40,716 bases of DNA, from the NCBI GenBank assembly GCA_964504195.1, contig CAZDDI010000039.1, forward strand, positions 1 through 40,716, read 5' to 3'. The notes under the pieces are model-generated. The model was not told the DNA's origin, searched no databases, and saw nothing but the letters and a program-made list of their open reading frames with translations. Shown piece by piece: positions 13,535 to 22,313 of the stretch. How positions within the stretch are numbered: the stretch's first letter is position 1; each line of letters opens with the position of its first letter. The translations under genes were made by a program, and so were the position numbers. The DNA is from CAZDDI01 sp964504195. Its GTDB lineage: Bacteria > Chloroflexota > Anaerolineae > B4-G1 > SLSP01.

Positions 13535-14245
13535 CTATCCCGCCCGCACAACGATGTGACGGTCAAATGCGCGCTGGCTGGCGATGTAGAAAACTCCGAT
13601 CCACAGTGTCGTATAGCTCACACCGTAGATGATTTGCCAGGGGGCAAGGGGTTGGAATGCCGCTTGCACCAGTAGCAGGGGGGCTTGCGCCGGGTGCAGG
13701 TAGAATAGCGGACTCTGCCACAGTTTGAAATAATCCACCAATGGCAGGAGTAATACCGAGGTGTAGGCCATCGAAGGGATTAAGTAGGTGTTGATTTCTT
13801 CGTAACGCGCCACGACGGCGAACCCGTACAGGCTGAATAGCGTCGCGACTGCCGCGATGCCTACCGTAAACCAGAGTATGTTGAAGCGCAGCCCATAGGT
13901 GAAGGCCACAATCAGCAGCGCCTCCGCCAGTGAGAGTAGCGCTAGCGTGAGCACTTTCGCGGCTAGATACTCACTCGTTCGTAAGGGGGTGACCACCTGT
14001 GCTTGCAACGTCCCTTCGCCTTTTTCCAGTAGCACCAGCCCGCCGATGAAGTAGAAGGTGTTGATGAGCATATTGGCGACCACAAGCCCTGGCAACAGCT
14101 CGGATAGATCGAGCGCTGGGAATTGGCGCAGCAGTATGATCCACAGCGTCGCCACGAATGCTGCCGCGTAGTAGAAGCCGTTGCGAAATTGCAGGCGCAC
14201 GTCGCACCTCATCGTAGCCAATAGTCGTGCTGCCAGGCGCTTCAT
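13535..14245 (-). CDS. ABC-type permease, subunit 1 of the TetR-linked exporter
   Basis: A 236-residue protein with six predicted membrane segments and the coupling-type region LLEKGEGTLQAQVVTPLRTS between the second and third. Its start overlaps the end of the ATPase gene by 4 bp. The two half-permeases and the ATPase form a complete exporter. Confidence 0.88.
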   Translation of the reverse strand: MKRLAARLLATMRCDVRLQFRNGFYYAAAFVATLWIILLRQFPALDLSELLPGLVVANMLINTFYFIGGLVLLEKGEGTLQAQVVTPLRTSEYLAAKVLTLALLSLAEALLIVAFTYGLRFNILWFTVGIAAVATLFSLYGFAVVARYEEINTYLIPSMAYTSVLLLPLVDYFKLWQSPLFYLHPAQAPLLLVQAAFQPLAPWQIIYGVSYTTLWIGVFYIASQRAFDRHIVVRAG

Positions 14246-15096
14246 GCCAACGCCCTCCCTGTCACGCGGATGAAAATATCTTCCAAAGTAGCCTCTTGCG
14301 TGTGGATAGTCTGGACTGTACCCGCGCGTAACACTTCCAGGAAGGCAGTATCTTGGCCCAGGGTTTCGAGTGCGAAATCGCGGTGCGCCCGATTGCCGTT
14401 GACGCCGTATTCGACTCGCACGCGCCGCTCGCCATAGTGCAGCTTTAGCTCGCGCGGCGTGTCAATCAAGCGGATCTCGCCATCCACGATGAAGGCCACC
14501 CGGTCGCATAACTCATCGGCGACGGCCATGTTGTGCGTGGTGAGGAACACGGTTTTGCCGGTTGCCTTTTGCGCTAGAATTAGCTCTTTGATTTTGCGTG
14601 CATTGACGGGATCGAGACCTGAGGTGGGTTCATCGAAGAACAAGAGCTCTGGGTCGTGTAGCAGGGCGCGCACTACGTTGAGCCGGTTTTTCATCCCTTT
14701 GGAATACTGCCCTACTGGCACAGCCCCGTTTTCTTCCAGTCCCACCAGCGCCAACAGTTCTTGGGGCGACTGCTTCGCGCCGCCGTACAATGCTCCGAAG
14801 TACGTCAGGTTCTCCAGCGCCGTGAGTTTGAGGTAATGGTTAGGCAACTCGAATGACACGCCTACGCGCTCGTAATAATCTGCGCCCCACTGGGCCAGCG
14901 GTTTGTCGAACACTGTGATATTGCCTGCATAGCCCCGCAGCAAGCCGATGAGGATTTTTTGCGTGGTGGATTTTCCTGCTCCGCTTGGCCCTAGAAAGCC
15001 GAAAATTTCACCGCGCTCGATGTTGAAGTGTAGCCCCTTGATGGCCGGCTCTGTGCTTTTTGCATACGTGAAGTATAAATCGTTGACCTGAATCAT
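14242..15096 (-). CDS. ABC exporter ATP-binding protein, TetR-linked
   Basis: A 284-residue ATPase from ATG 15096, preceded by AGAGGT; an upstream ATG at 15144 has no such site. Walker A GPSGAGKST, signature YSKGMKNRLN, Walker B LLFFDEPTSGLD and switch TTHNMAVAD are all present. The C-terminal extension ends LEDIFIRVTGRALA, close to that of the ATPase at 8560 (LEDIFVRITGRGLA), so the two exporters are related despite different permeases. It follows the TetR gene by 154 bp. Confidence 0.93.
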   Translation of the reverse strand: MIQVNDLYFTYAKSTEPAIKGLHFNIERGEIFGFLGPSGAGKSTTQKILIGLLRGYAGNITVFDKPLAQWGADYYERVGVSFELPNHYLKLTALENLTYFGALYGGAKQSPQELLALVGLEENGAVPVGQYSKGMKNRLNVVRALLHDPELLFFDEPTSGLDPVNARKIKELILAQKATGKTVFLTTHNMAVADELCDRVAFIVDGEIRLIDTPRELKLHYGERRVRVEYGVNGNRAHRDFALETLGQDTAFLEVLRAGTVQTIHTQEATLEDIFIRVTGRALA

Positions 15097-15250
15097 ATTT
15101 TTACCTCTGGTAAGTAAGTTTATCCGTAACTGCTCAGGCCCCAACTTTATTTGTTATTGCGCGCTGTTTGCGGCATCCGTTCGCACGCGAACGGCGCAAT
15201 CTTGTTCATAGTTGAGAGACGTGGCTCACAATGACAAGGCTGATAGGGCC

Positions 15251-15850
15251 TCAATCCTTCAACAAATACCCTACAACCATATTCAGCAACAAATCTAACA
15301 CATGCGGGTAAGCCTCTGGCCCGAAATCGTCTTTGTGTAGTCCCACGAAGAAGAGGGCCTTCATCAACGCGGAAATTTCCTTGGGGTCGCCCTCAATGTT
15401 CAGTCCTAGCTCACGCCACTTATCCATAAAAACTGCCACGAATGTATCATCATCTTCCAGATGTGCCTGTATGCTTTCCGGCGGTAGGCGGCGCAGCAGC
15501 ATCTCGTACTCCTCGCGCTTGAAGCCACGAAAGAAAGGATGTTCCTGCCAGGCGGTTAGCGCAAGTCGTAGCAATGTCCAGAGATTCTCGCGCGGTGATT
15601 TGTTGGGGTCGGGCGCAAATGCCATTAACGAAGTCCGATACGCTTCCTCGAAATGTTCCAAGACAGCGAAGAACAGTGCCTCTTTGGAATCGTAGAATAG
15701 ATAGAAGGCGCCTTTTGAAATTCCTACGGCGCGTGTTATATCCTCGACCGTGGTCTTGTGTAGGCCGTAAGTTTCGAAGAGCTGTTGGCTTTGTTCTAAT
15801 AAGCGTGCGCGCAGGTGTATCTTTTCTTCATCTGTAAAACCTTTGGGCAT
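15251..15850 (-). CDS. TetR/AcrR-family transcriptional repressor
   Basis: A 199-residue protein with an N-terminal helix-turn-helix at about residues 12-58 (TTVEDITRAVGISKGAFYLF, then YDSKEALFFAV). The C-terminal ligand domain is of the usual length. It precedes the exporter operon on the same strand, a typical arrangement in which a TetR protein controls an efflux pump for its ligand. A palindrome overlapping the start of its own transcript suggests autorepression. Confidence 0.92.
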   Translation of the reverse strand: MPKGFTDEEKIHLRARLLEQSQQLFETYGLHKTTVEDITRAVGISKGAFYLFYDSKEALFFAVLEHFEEAYRTSLMAFAPDPNKSPRENLWTLLRLALTAWQEHPFFRGFKREEYEMLLRRLPPESIQAHLEDDDTFVAVFMDKWRELGLNIEGDPKEISALMKALFFVGLHKDDFGPEAYPHVLDLLLNMVVGYLLKD

Positions 15851-15869
15851 AATCGCTCCTGTTTATTTG

Positions 15870-15923
15870 TGACTGCATTATTTACACAGTCATACAGTAT
15901 ACAGGAAGTAGAATTTTTGTCAA
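15870..15923 (-). promoter_or_regulatory. tetR promoter with an operator-like palindrome
   Basis: On the minus strand, TTGACA (15923-15918), a 16-bp spacer and TATACT (15901-15896). Directly downstream, TGACTG (15870-15875) and CAGTCA (15887-15892) form inverted 6-bp half-sites over 23 bp, covering the expected start of transcription. That is a common position for a TetR operator. Confidence 0.65.
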
Positions 15924-15988
15924 TGACAAGGCTGCTAAGGAGAAGGGTTTGTGTACACGCGAGTTCCCAATAATTTATCCTGTATTTG

Positions 15989-16111
15989 CTACCGTACACG
16001 TGTAGATTCTAGCCACGAATTCACTCGAATTAACACGAAAACAATAAGAAATTCGTAAAGCTCATGCTAATTCGTGGCTAAAACTGAATGCGCTTGAAAA
16101 ATGTACGGTAG
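15989..16111. repeat. Nested inverted-repeat element
   Basis: Outer arms CTACCGTACA (15989-15998) and TGTACGGTAG (16102-16111), inner arms TAGCCACGAATT (16010-16021) and AATTCGTGGCTA (16069-16080). Flanks TTTATCCTGTA and ATAAATCCTGTA look like a target duplication. It fills most of the 15851-16257 gap. A possible promoter for the MFS gene (TATAAT at about 16164-16175) follows it. Confidence 0.7.
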
Positions 16112-16257
16112 ATAAATCCTGTACCTGTAACTGCGGGAGCATTTTTAGCAGAGTCATAAAATGGGTTATAATGTACGGAGGGTTTCAGGAGATAGGTGAA
16201 CGCAGATTTGCTCTGATGAAATAGCTTTTCATAACTTACATAATAACGGAACTAACC

Positions 16258-17403
16258 ATGAAAAAAAGTATTGCCTATTACATTGCTTTCATTGCACTTG
16301 GTCTGGTGACAGCTGCGCTTGGGCCAACATTGCCCGAACTGGCTACCCGCACCGGTACCGACCTGAGCGGCATCAGCCTGCTCTTTACCACCGGCTCTCT
16401 GGGTTATCTGCTTGGCTCGCTGCTCGGCGGGCGGCTCTACGACCGGATGCGCGGCCATCCGGTGATGGCTGCCGCGCTTATCGCGCAGCTGTTGCTGTTG
16501 GCGTTGATTCCGGGTGTGCCCTGGCTGCTCTTGCTGGCGTTCGTCTGGTTCCTGGTAGGCGCAGCCCAGGGCACGCTCGATGTGGGTGGCAATACGCTGA
16601 TTATGTGGGTTCATGGTCATGCCGTTGGGCCATACATGAACGGCCTGCATTTCTTCTTCGGCGTGGGCGCGACGCTCTCCCCGCTGGTTATCGCACGCGC
16701 GGCGGAGCTCGGTGGCGACATTGCCTGGTCATTTTGGGTGTTAGCCATGCTCATGTTGCCAGCCGCGCTGTTGCTGCTCGCGCAGGGCAGCCCGGCATCG
16801 CGTACTAATGGAGAGCCGGGCGATGTCCTCAAGCCCAATGCCCCGCTTCTGGTAGTGTTATTTGTGGCGTTTTTCTTCTTCTATGTGAGCGCGGAAAGCA
16901 GCTTCGGTGGGTGGATTTTCACCTACGCTACGGCCATGCAGTTGGGCGACAGGGCCAACGCCGCCTACCTCACCTCGGCGTTCTGGGGCGCATTGACGGT
17001 GGGCCGGCTGGTCGCCATCCCCCTTGCGGTGAAATTCCGCCCGCGCACCATCCTCCTGGTCGACTTGCTCGGCTGTCTGGTGGGCGTTGCTACGGTATTG
17101 CTGTGGCCGCGCTCGATAGCCGCGATTTGGGCCGGGACGTTGCTTACGGGTTTTTCGATGGCTTCTGTCTTCCCCACCACCATGTCGCTGGCCGAGCGGC
17201 GGCTGACCATCACCGGGCAAATCACCAGTTTCTTCTTCGCTGGCGCGAGCCTGGGCGGGATGGTGTTGCCCTGGATGATCGGCCAGCTCTTCGAGCGTAC
17301 CGGCCCTCAGGTGACGATGATCGGCATCTTGAGCGTGCTCGTAATTGAGTTGGTGCTATGGGGGATGTTGATCGGCGGCGCGTGGAAGCCGAACAGACAA
17401 TAG
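16258..17403 (+). CDS. Major facilitator superfamily transporter
   Basis: A 381-residue protein with about twelve membrane segments. The loop between segments 2 and 3 reads GGRLYDRMRGHPVM, a motif-A-like sequence, and the two halves are joined by a short loop near residues 180-195. The N-terminus MKKSIAYYIAFIALGLVTAA is the first helix. Members with this look transport sugars or other small solutes, but the substrate cannot be named. It stands alone and converges with the redox operon; an 18-bp hairpin lies between. Confidence 0.88.
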   Translation: MKKSIAYYIAFIALGLVTAALGPTLPELATRTGTDLSGISLLFTTGSLGYLLGSLLGGRLYDRMRGHPVMAAALIAQLLLLALIPGVPWLLLLAFVWFLVGAAQGTLDVGGNTLIMWVHGHAVGPYMNGLHFFFGVGATLSPLVIARAAELGGDIAWSFWVLAMLMLPAALLLLAQGSPASRTNGEPGDVLKPNAPLLVVLFVAFFFFYVSAESSFGGWIFTYATAMQLGDRANAAYLTSAFWGALTVGRLVAIPLAVKFRPRTILLVDLLGCLVGVATVLLWPRSIAAIWAGTLLTGFSMASVFPTTMSLAERRLTITGQITSFFFAGASLGGMVLPWMIGQLFERTGPQVTMIGILSVLVIELVLWGMLIGGAWKPNRQ

Positions 17404-17411
17404 CGAAATAC

Positions 17412-17451
17412 CACAGCCCTGCCAGGTTTGAGAAAACCTGGCAGGGCTGTG
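17412..17451. terminator. Perfect 18-bp hairpin between convergent genes
   Basis: CACAGCCCTGCCAGGTTT and AAACCTGGCAGGGCTGTG pair perfectly around GAGA. There is no T-run, but the site between the converging MFS gene and hdrB fits a bidirectional terminator. Its CCAGGTTT core resembles the MITE ends at 12551 and 26601. Confidence 0.65.
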
Positions 17452-17467
17452 TGTGCGAGGGGTGCGG

Positions 17468-18322
17468 CTACCGCACGCTGCTGGTAGACACAATATGCCG
17501 ATCCAGTCCCAGTGCTTTTCGCTCCAACCCCAAGGCCAACCCTAGCAGCTGGGTGAAGAACACCACCGGCATAGCGAGCGACTGTTGCAGGGCGTGTTCG
17601 GCCTTGCCCTGGTAGGCGTCGAGCGCCATGTGGCACATGGGGCAGGCGAGCGAGACCACCTCCGCGCCGGCGTCTTTGGCGGCGACCAGCACGTTGCCTG
17701 TGAGCTGCGCGGTGACGCCCGCATGTGAGAGTGCCAGCGCGCCGCCGCAGCATTTTGCTTTCATGTGATAATCAATCACCTCCGCGCCCAGCGCCCGCAT
17801 CAGGTCATCCATGCCACGTGGACGCTCGGTGCTGTCGAAATCGTCTTTGGGGCGGGTGAGCATACAGCCATAGTAGCTGGCGACCTTCCACCCGGCGAGC
17901 GGGTGCGTGACCTGCTCCTTGATGCGCGCCAGGCCGTACTCGTTCAGCAGCACATACAGCGGATGCAGCACGGTGATGTTGCCCTTGAGCTCCAGCCCTT
18001 CGGCGAGGCTCGCGTTGAGCGTCTGCCGGGCGGATTTGTTGGCGGCGATGGTCTTGCTGGCCTGCCGCAGGTTCTTGTAGCACGCGCTGCACGGCGTGAT
18101 AACCGTCTCGAAGCCCTGCGCCTCGGCCAGTGCGAGGTTGCGCCCCGGCATGGCGTAGGCCCCGCTGGGGTTGTTGATGTCCGAGTGAACCGCGCCGCAG
18201 CAGTTCCAATCCTCCAACTCCACCAGCTCGATGCCCAGTTTGGCGAACACCGCCCGCATCGAGAGATCGTATTCCTGTTCGCCCTTCCCCAAACTACACC
18301 CAGGATAATAAGCGTATCGCAT
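17468..18322 (-). CDS. hdrB: Heterodisulfide reductase subunit B-like protein
   Basis: A 284-residue protein from ATG 18322 (AAGGAG five bases upstream). It contains two CCG-domain cysteine patterns: WNCCGAVH with a following CSACYKN, and KCCGGALALSH with CPMCHMAL. In methanogen HdrB these bind the paired non-cubane [4Fe-4S] clusters that reduce disulfides. In bacterial clusters such subunits pass or split electrons to other acceptors. It is the last gene of the AOR-Hdr operon, directly after hdrC. The physiological acceptor here is unknown; a CoM-S-S-CoB disulfide is not expected in this organism. Confidence 0.9.
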   Translation of the reverse strand: MRYAYYPGCSLGKGEQEYDLSMRAVFAKLGIELVELEDWNCCGAVHSDINNPSGAYAMPGRNLALAEAQGFETVITPCSACYKNLRQASKTIAANKSARQTLNASLAEGLELKGNITVLHPLYVLLNEYGLARIKEQVTHPLAGWKVASYYGCMLTRPKDDFDSTERPRGMDDLMRALGAEVIDYHMKAKCCGGALALSHAGVTAQLTGNVLVAAKDAGAEVVSLACPMCHMALDAYQGKAEHALQQSLAMPVVFFTQLLGLALGLERKALGLDRHIVSTSSVR

Positions 18323-18333
18323 AACCACTCCTT

Positions 18334-18396
18334 AGCAAATGGCAAATGGCAAATGGCGAACAATGGATTCGCCATTCGCCTATTCGCCATTCATTT
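18334..18396. repeat. Heptanucleotide repeat tract between hdrC and hdrB
   Basis: GCAAATG and GCGAATG heptads run one way and then invert (ATTCGCC). The same type of tract lies at 21618-21712, 22201-22312, 24222-24296 and inside the gene at 37914. Confidence 0.8.
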
Positions 18397-19047
18397 TTTA
18401 TTCCCGTTGAGGCGGAACCAGAGGCCGGCCAACGCGCCCATGAGTACCAGGCCGCCGCCGCCGAGAGTCAGCAGGGTGCGGCTGAGTTGGCTCATCGGCG
18501 CGCGCTTCGAGTCCGGCGGTGCGGCGCAAAGCGGGTCCAAATCCTGCGGGGACTTGATCCGCTCGGCGATGAAGGGGATTTTGCCCTTGAGCAGCATTTG
18601 GATGCCCAAAGGAATCATCCCGATCAGCCCAGCGATGTCCCAGGTGCGCAGGTAGTAGCGCATCATCAGCTCTGGTTCGAACATCCGCCCGTTGGCGTTC
18701 ACCGTCTCGACGAACGCCTGCCCCAGCTCGGCCTCCCGGTCGTGCGCGTAGCCCTGATGCAGGGCCATGTGCCGCAGATCGGCCATGAGCGCGGTGATGG
18801 GGATGTCGCGCGGGCAGCGGTTGGCGCACGAGTAGCATGAGACGCAGTACCACATGTCGCCGCTGGTGAGCACTTCTTTCTTGTGACCCAGCTGGATCAG
18901 GTGCATCAGGCGGCGGGGGCCGTAATCCATTTCGTTGATGACGGGGCAACTGCCGGAGCAGGTACCGCACTGATAACATTGCAACACGCGCTCCCCGCCG
19001 ACGGTCGCCTGCACTTCTACGACGAAGGGGTTGAGTGTCCCGCTCAT
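18391..19047 (-). CDS. hdrC: Heterodisulfide reductase subunit C-like protein
   Basis: A 218-residue protein from ATG 19047, which overlaps the hdrA stop as ATGA; a longer upstream frame is only out-of-frame hdrA sequence. Two 4Fe-4S motifs are seen: CYQCGTCSGSCP and CVSCYSCANRCP. The C-terminus ends in one hydrophobic helix (TLLTLGGGGLVLMGALAGLW), which could anchor the complex to the membrane; classical soluble HdrC lacks this. HdrC normally relays electrons between HdrA and HdrB. Confidence 0.9.
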   Translation of the reverse strand: MSGTLNPFVVEVQATVGGERVLQCYQCGTCSGSCPVINEMDYGPRRLMHLIQLGHKKEVLTSGDMWYCVSCYSCANRCPRDIPITALMADLRHMALHQGYAHDREAELGQAFVETVNANGRMFEPELMMRYYLRTWDIAGLIGMIPLGIQMLLKGKIPFIAERIKSPQDLDPLCAAPPDSKRAPMSQLSRTLLTLGGGGLVLMGALAGLWFRLNGNKK

Positions 19048-21605
19048 GCCTGCCCTCCTTGTACGCCTTGCGCGACGGCGATGTTCATCGCTTGTTCTGT
19101 CTCGGTCTTCAGCCCGGCCAGCCGCGCCGACTCGCTCAGGTGCAGCACCTCCGCCACGCCGGGCGTCTCTGCCATCCGTTGGAGGCGCTTGGTGAGATGT
19201 GGGCGCGCGGTCTCGTTCTCGGTCTTGATGGCCTCTGGCCCCATGCCCGTTACTACCTCGCTCAGATCGCGCATGATGCGGGACCACTTCGCGCCCTCGG
19301 TCGCCGAAACCGATTCCAGCCGGAAGCGGTTGGGCGAGATGCCGATCTTCTCCAGTTGCCCGAACAGGCGCACGATACGCTTTTCTGCATTGTTGCGCCC
19401 GTCAATGTAGTGGCAGTCCTGCGGATGGCAGCCCGATACCAGCACGGCGCCCGCGCCCAGCCGGAACGCTTCCATCACAAAGTCCGCATCCACGCGCCCG
19501 GCGCACATCACCAGGAGGTTGCGCGTGTTGGCCGGATACTCGAAGTGGCTTACACCCGCGTTATCCGCGCCCATGCCGCTGCACCAGCGGCAGGTGAAGG
19601 CCAGCACCTTCTCTTCGGGCTTTTCCGCCAGGAGTGCGTGCATTTGCGCCAGAATTTGCCCATCCGTGAAGTGATACTGCGTGATGGCGTTCTGCGGGCA
19701 CTCGGCCACACAGGTGCCGCAGCCGTGACACTTCGCCGGGACGATGTAGGTGGCCTTGCCCGAACCGGGGCGACAATCCACCGCACCATAAGGGCAGGCG
19801 CGATAACACAGATCGCATTTGCCGCCCGTCGCATTGATGCAGCGCTCCGGGTCAACATACGCCACGATGGGGTCAATTTCCCAGGTCTCGTGCGAGAGCA
19901 CGCGCGCCGCGCGCCCCGCTGCACCGGAGCCTTGCCCCACGCTCTGAGGGATGTCCTTCGGCCCTTGCGCCGCACCCGCCAGATAGATACCTTCGGTCGG
20001 CGTATCAATCGGCTTGAGCTTGGGGTGTGATTCCAGGAACCAGCCATGTGTATCATTGGGCACCGTGAGCACGCGCCCCAGGTCGGTGGAGCCGGCTGAC
20101 GGGATGGCGGCGGTGGATAAGCCCACCATCTCGAACTCGTATTCTGCCGAGCGGCCCAGGTTCACGTTATCGGAGCGCACGATGAGGTTTTTGGTGACGG
20201 GATCCTCACGGATTTCGGCGGGACGACCCTGCACGAAGTGGATGCCCGCCTCGCGCGCCCGCTCGTAGAACTCCTCGTAGGTCTTGCCCGGCGTGCGGAT
20301 GTCAATGCGGAAGATGGTGATGTCCATCTCCGGGTAGAGCCACTTGAGCAGCATGGCGTTTTTGATCGTGTACATGCAGCAGAAGCCGGAACAATACTCG
20401 TTATAGCGCTTGTCGCGTGAGCCGACGCACTGGATGAGGCCCAGCGTCTTAGGAACCTTGCGATCCGAGGGGCGCTCGAACTCGCCCACCGTCGGCCCGC
20501 CCGCGCAGTGCAGCCGCTCGATTTCCATCATCGTCGTGACATTGTCGTACACGCCGAAGCCGTATTCCTCGATTTCGGTGGGGTCCCACATATCCAACCC
20601 GGTGGCGACGATGATGGTGCCGACATCGAGTTCGATGATCTCCGATTGCTCAGCGAAATCAATTGCTTGCAGCTGCCCACACGCCTCCACGCATTTGAAA
20701 CATTCGATACAGGCGTCGCGGTCAATGGTGTAGATCGAAGGGACTGCCTGCGCCATCGGCACATAGATCGCTTTGCGCGGCCCCAATCCTTCTTCGAATT
20801 CGTTCGGGACCGAGATTGGGCAGACCTCGACGCACAGACCGCAGCCTGTGCAGCGGTCAAGCAGCACATAGCGCGGTTTGCGCTCTATTTTGACCTTGAA
20901 GTTGCCGATGTAGCCATTGACCTCTTTGACCTCAGCGTAAGCAATCAAGTGGATGTGCTTATTCTTGCCCACGTCCACCATCTTGGGGGCTTCGATGCAG
21001 ATTGAGCAGTCCATGGTGGGGAAGGTCTTATCGAGCTGCGCCATGCGCCCGCCAATGGTGGGCGTTTTCTCGATCATGTAGGTTTCCACTTCCATATCGG
21101 CCAGATCGAGCGCGGCGCTGATACCCGCAATGCCGCCGCCGATGACGAGCGCGCGCTTGGTCACAGGCACCTCGAAGCGCTGTAGCGGCGTCACATACGT
21201 CACTTTTGCCACTGCCCCGGCCACAATATCTTTGGCTTTCTGGGTGGCAGCCTCTTTTTCGTGGGAATGTACCCATGAGGCGTGTTCGCGGATGTTCGCC
21301 ATCTGGAACATGAACGGATTGAGACCTGCTTCAGCGATACATGCCTGGAATGTCGGTTCGTGCATGGCGACGCTACAGGCGGCTACCACGATCCGGTCTA
21401 GCTTGTAATCGGCAATATCCTTCTGAATCAATGTCTGGCCCGGATCGGAGCACATATAGCGATGCTCCTTCGAGATCACGACGCCGGGCAGGTCTTTGGC
21501 GTATTCCACCACTTCAGCCGGTGTGACCACACTGGCGATGTTCGACCCGCAATGGCAGACGTATACTCCGATGCGCGGTTCATTTTCGTTAGTTTTATCG
21601 TCCAC
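19044..21605 (-). CDS. hdrA: HdrA-MvhD fusion, flavin-containing electron-bifurcation subunit
   Basis: An 853-residue protein from GTG 21605, with AGGAG six bases upstream. The N-terminal domain (RIGVYVCHCGSNI) is typical of HdrA. A FAD site GGGIAG is near residues 156-161, with DCSICIEAPKMVDVG at about 199. Ferredoxin motifs follow: CTGCGLCVEVCP (about 252-263), CIECFKCVEAC, and near the C-terminal third CDLCYRACP and CHGCGTCVAECP. The last 150 residues, from KVLAFTCRWCSGMGADNAG, are a fused MvhD domain, which in methanogens hands electrons to HdrA. HdrA is the bifurcating subunit in methanogens. The fusion ties an electron-input module to it; the donor is inferred to be the AOR and ferredoxin encoded upstream. 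Confidence 0.93.
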   Translation of the reverse strand: MDDKTNENEPRIGVYVCHCGSNIASVVTPAEVVEYAKDLPGVVISKEHRYMCSDPGQTLIQKDIADYKLDRIVVAACSVAMHEPTFQACIAEAGLNPFMFQMANIREHASWVHSHEKEAATQKAKDIVAGAVAKVTYVTPLQRFEVPVTKRALVIGGGIAGISAALDLADMEVETYMIEKTPTIGGRMAQLDKTFPTMDCSICIEAPKMVDVGKNKHIHLIAYAEVKEVNGYIGNFKVKIERKPRYVLLDRCTGCGLCVEVCPISVPNEFEEGLGPRKAIYVPMAQAVPSIYTIDRDACIECFKCVEACGQLQAIDFAEQSEIIELDVGTIIVATGLDMWDPTEIEEYGFGVYDNVTTMMEIERLHCAGGPTVGEFERPSDRKVPKTLGLIQCVGSRDKRYNEYCSGFCCMYTIKNAMLLKWLYPEMDITIFRIDIRTPGKTYEEFYERAREAGIHFVQGRPAEIREDPVTKNLIVRSDNVNLGRSAEYEFEMVGLSTAAIPSAGSTDLGRVLTVPNDTHGWFLESHPKLKPIDTPTEGIYLAGAAQGPKDIPQSVGQGSGAAGRAARVLSHETWEIDPIVAYVDPERCINATGGKCDLCYRACPYGAVDCRPGSGKATYIVPAKCHGCGTCVAECPQNAITQYHFTDGQILAQMHALLAEKPEEKVLAFTCRWCSGMGADNAGVSHFEYPANTRNLLVMCAGRVDADFVMEAFRLGAGAVLVSGCHPQDCHYIDGRNNAEKRIVRLFGQLEKIGISPNRFRLESVSATEGAKWSRIMRDLSEVVTGMGPEAIKTENETARPHLTKRLQRMAETPGVAEVLHLSESARLAGLKTETEQAMNIAVAQGVQGGQA

Positions 21606-21617
21606 ACTATACTCCTG

Positions 21618-21712
21618 GGGAAATCTGCAAATCTGCAAATCAAAAAATCAGCAAATCGCAAATTTGCGAATGGCGCTTCCAAAATCTAAAATCAAAAATC
21701 CAAAATCACGAG
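21618..21712. repeat. Heptad tract upstream of hdrA
   Basis: CAAATCTG, CAAATCG and AAAATC-type heptads fill the gap between the ferredoxin gene and hdrA. Confidence 0.7.
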
Positions 21713-22197
21713 CCGATGACTTCAGTGATTGCCAGCTTGTGACGGGCTTTCTGCGCGCGACGGTCGGGCGTGGTCAGCTCCAGTGCTTCCTTCGGGCACC
21801 ACTTCACGCACTGTGGGCCGTCTTCCAGCTCTTCGCACTGATCGCAGATTTCCGCCATCTTCGTCGCCGGGTTGATAGAGATCGCGCCGAAGTCGCAGGC
21901 TTCGATACACCAGGCGCAGCCATCGCAGCGACCCGCATCAATACGAATGATGCCGGTCTCCGGGTCTTGCGTCATCGCATCGCGCGTGCAGGCGATCACA
22001 CAGGGCGGGTCTTCGCAGGTGCGGCAGGCTACGGCCGTGATCAAAATCTCCTCAGAGCGCACCGTGCGGATGCGGCTGCGATAGGTGTTGAACGCTTTGG
22101 TCTTGGTGAACGAGCAGATATACTCACACAGCTGGCATCCGATACACTTCTCTGCATCGCAGGTAATATATTGATATTTCGAGGTTGATGGTAACAT
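21706..22197 (-). CDS. Four-cluster ferredoxin-like electron-transfer subunit
   Basis: A 163-residue protein with four cysteine groups: CIGCQLCEYIC, CRTCEDPPCVIAC, CDGCAWCIEAC and CDQCEELEDGPQC plus a final CP. This is the HycB/NrfC/AorA-like pattern of subunits bound to molybdenum or tungsten enzymes. GAGGAG precedes the ATG. It lies between the AOR and HdrA genes, so it probably carries electrons between them. Confidence 0.9.
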   Translation of the reverse strand: MLPSTSKYQYITCDAEKCIGCQLCEYICSFTKTKAFNTYRSRIRTVRSEEILITAVACRTCEDPPCVIACTRDAMTQDPETGIIRIDAGRCDGCAWCIEACDFGAISINPATKMAEICDQCEELEDGPQCVKWCPKEALELTTPDRRAQKARHKLAITEVIGS

Positions 22198-22200
22198 GAA

Positions 22201-22312
22201 AAGCTCCTCTTAAACGATTAAACGAGTCAGCGAGAAAGCGAAAAGGCAATAAAGCGAATCAGCGAGTCAGCGAATCCCATTCGCCATTCGCACATTCGCA
22301 CATTCGCCATTG
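22201..22312. repeat. Heptad tract between AOR and ferredoxin genes
   Basis: AGTCAGCGA and GCGAATC-type units followed by inverted ATTCGCC / ATTCGCA units. It is non-coding. Confidence 0.7.
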
Positions 22313-22313
22313 G

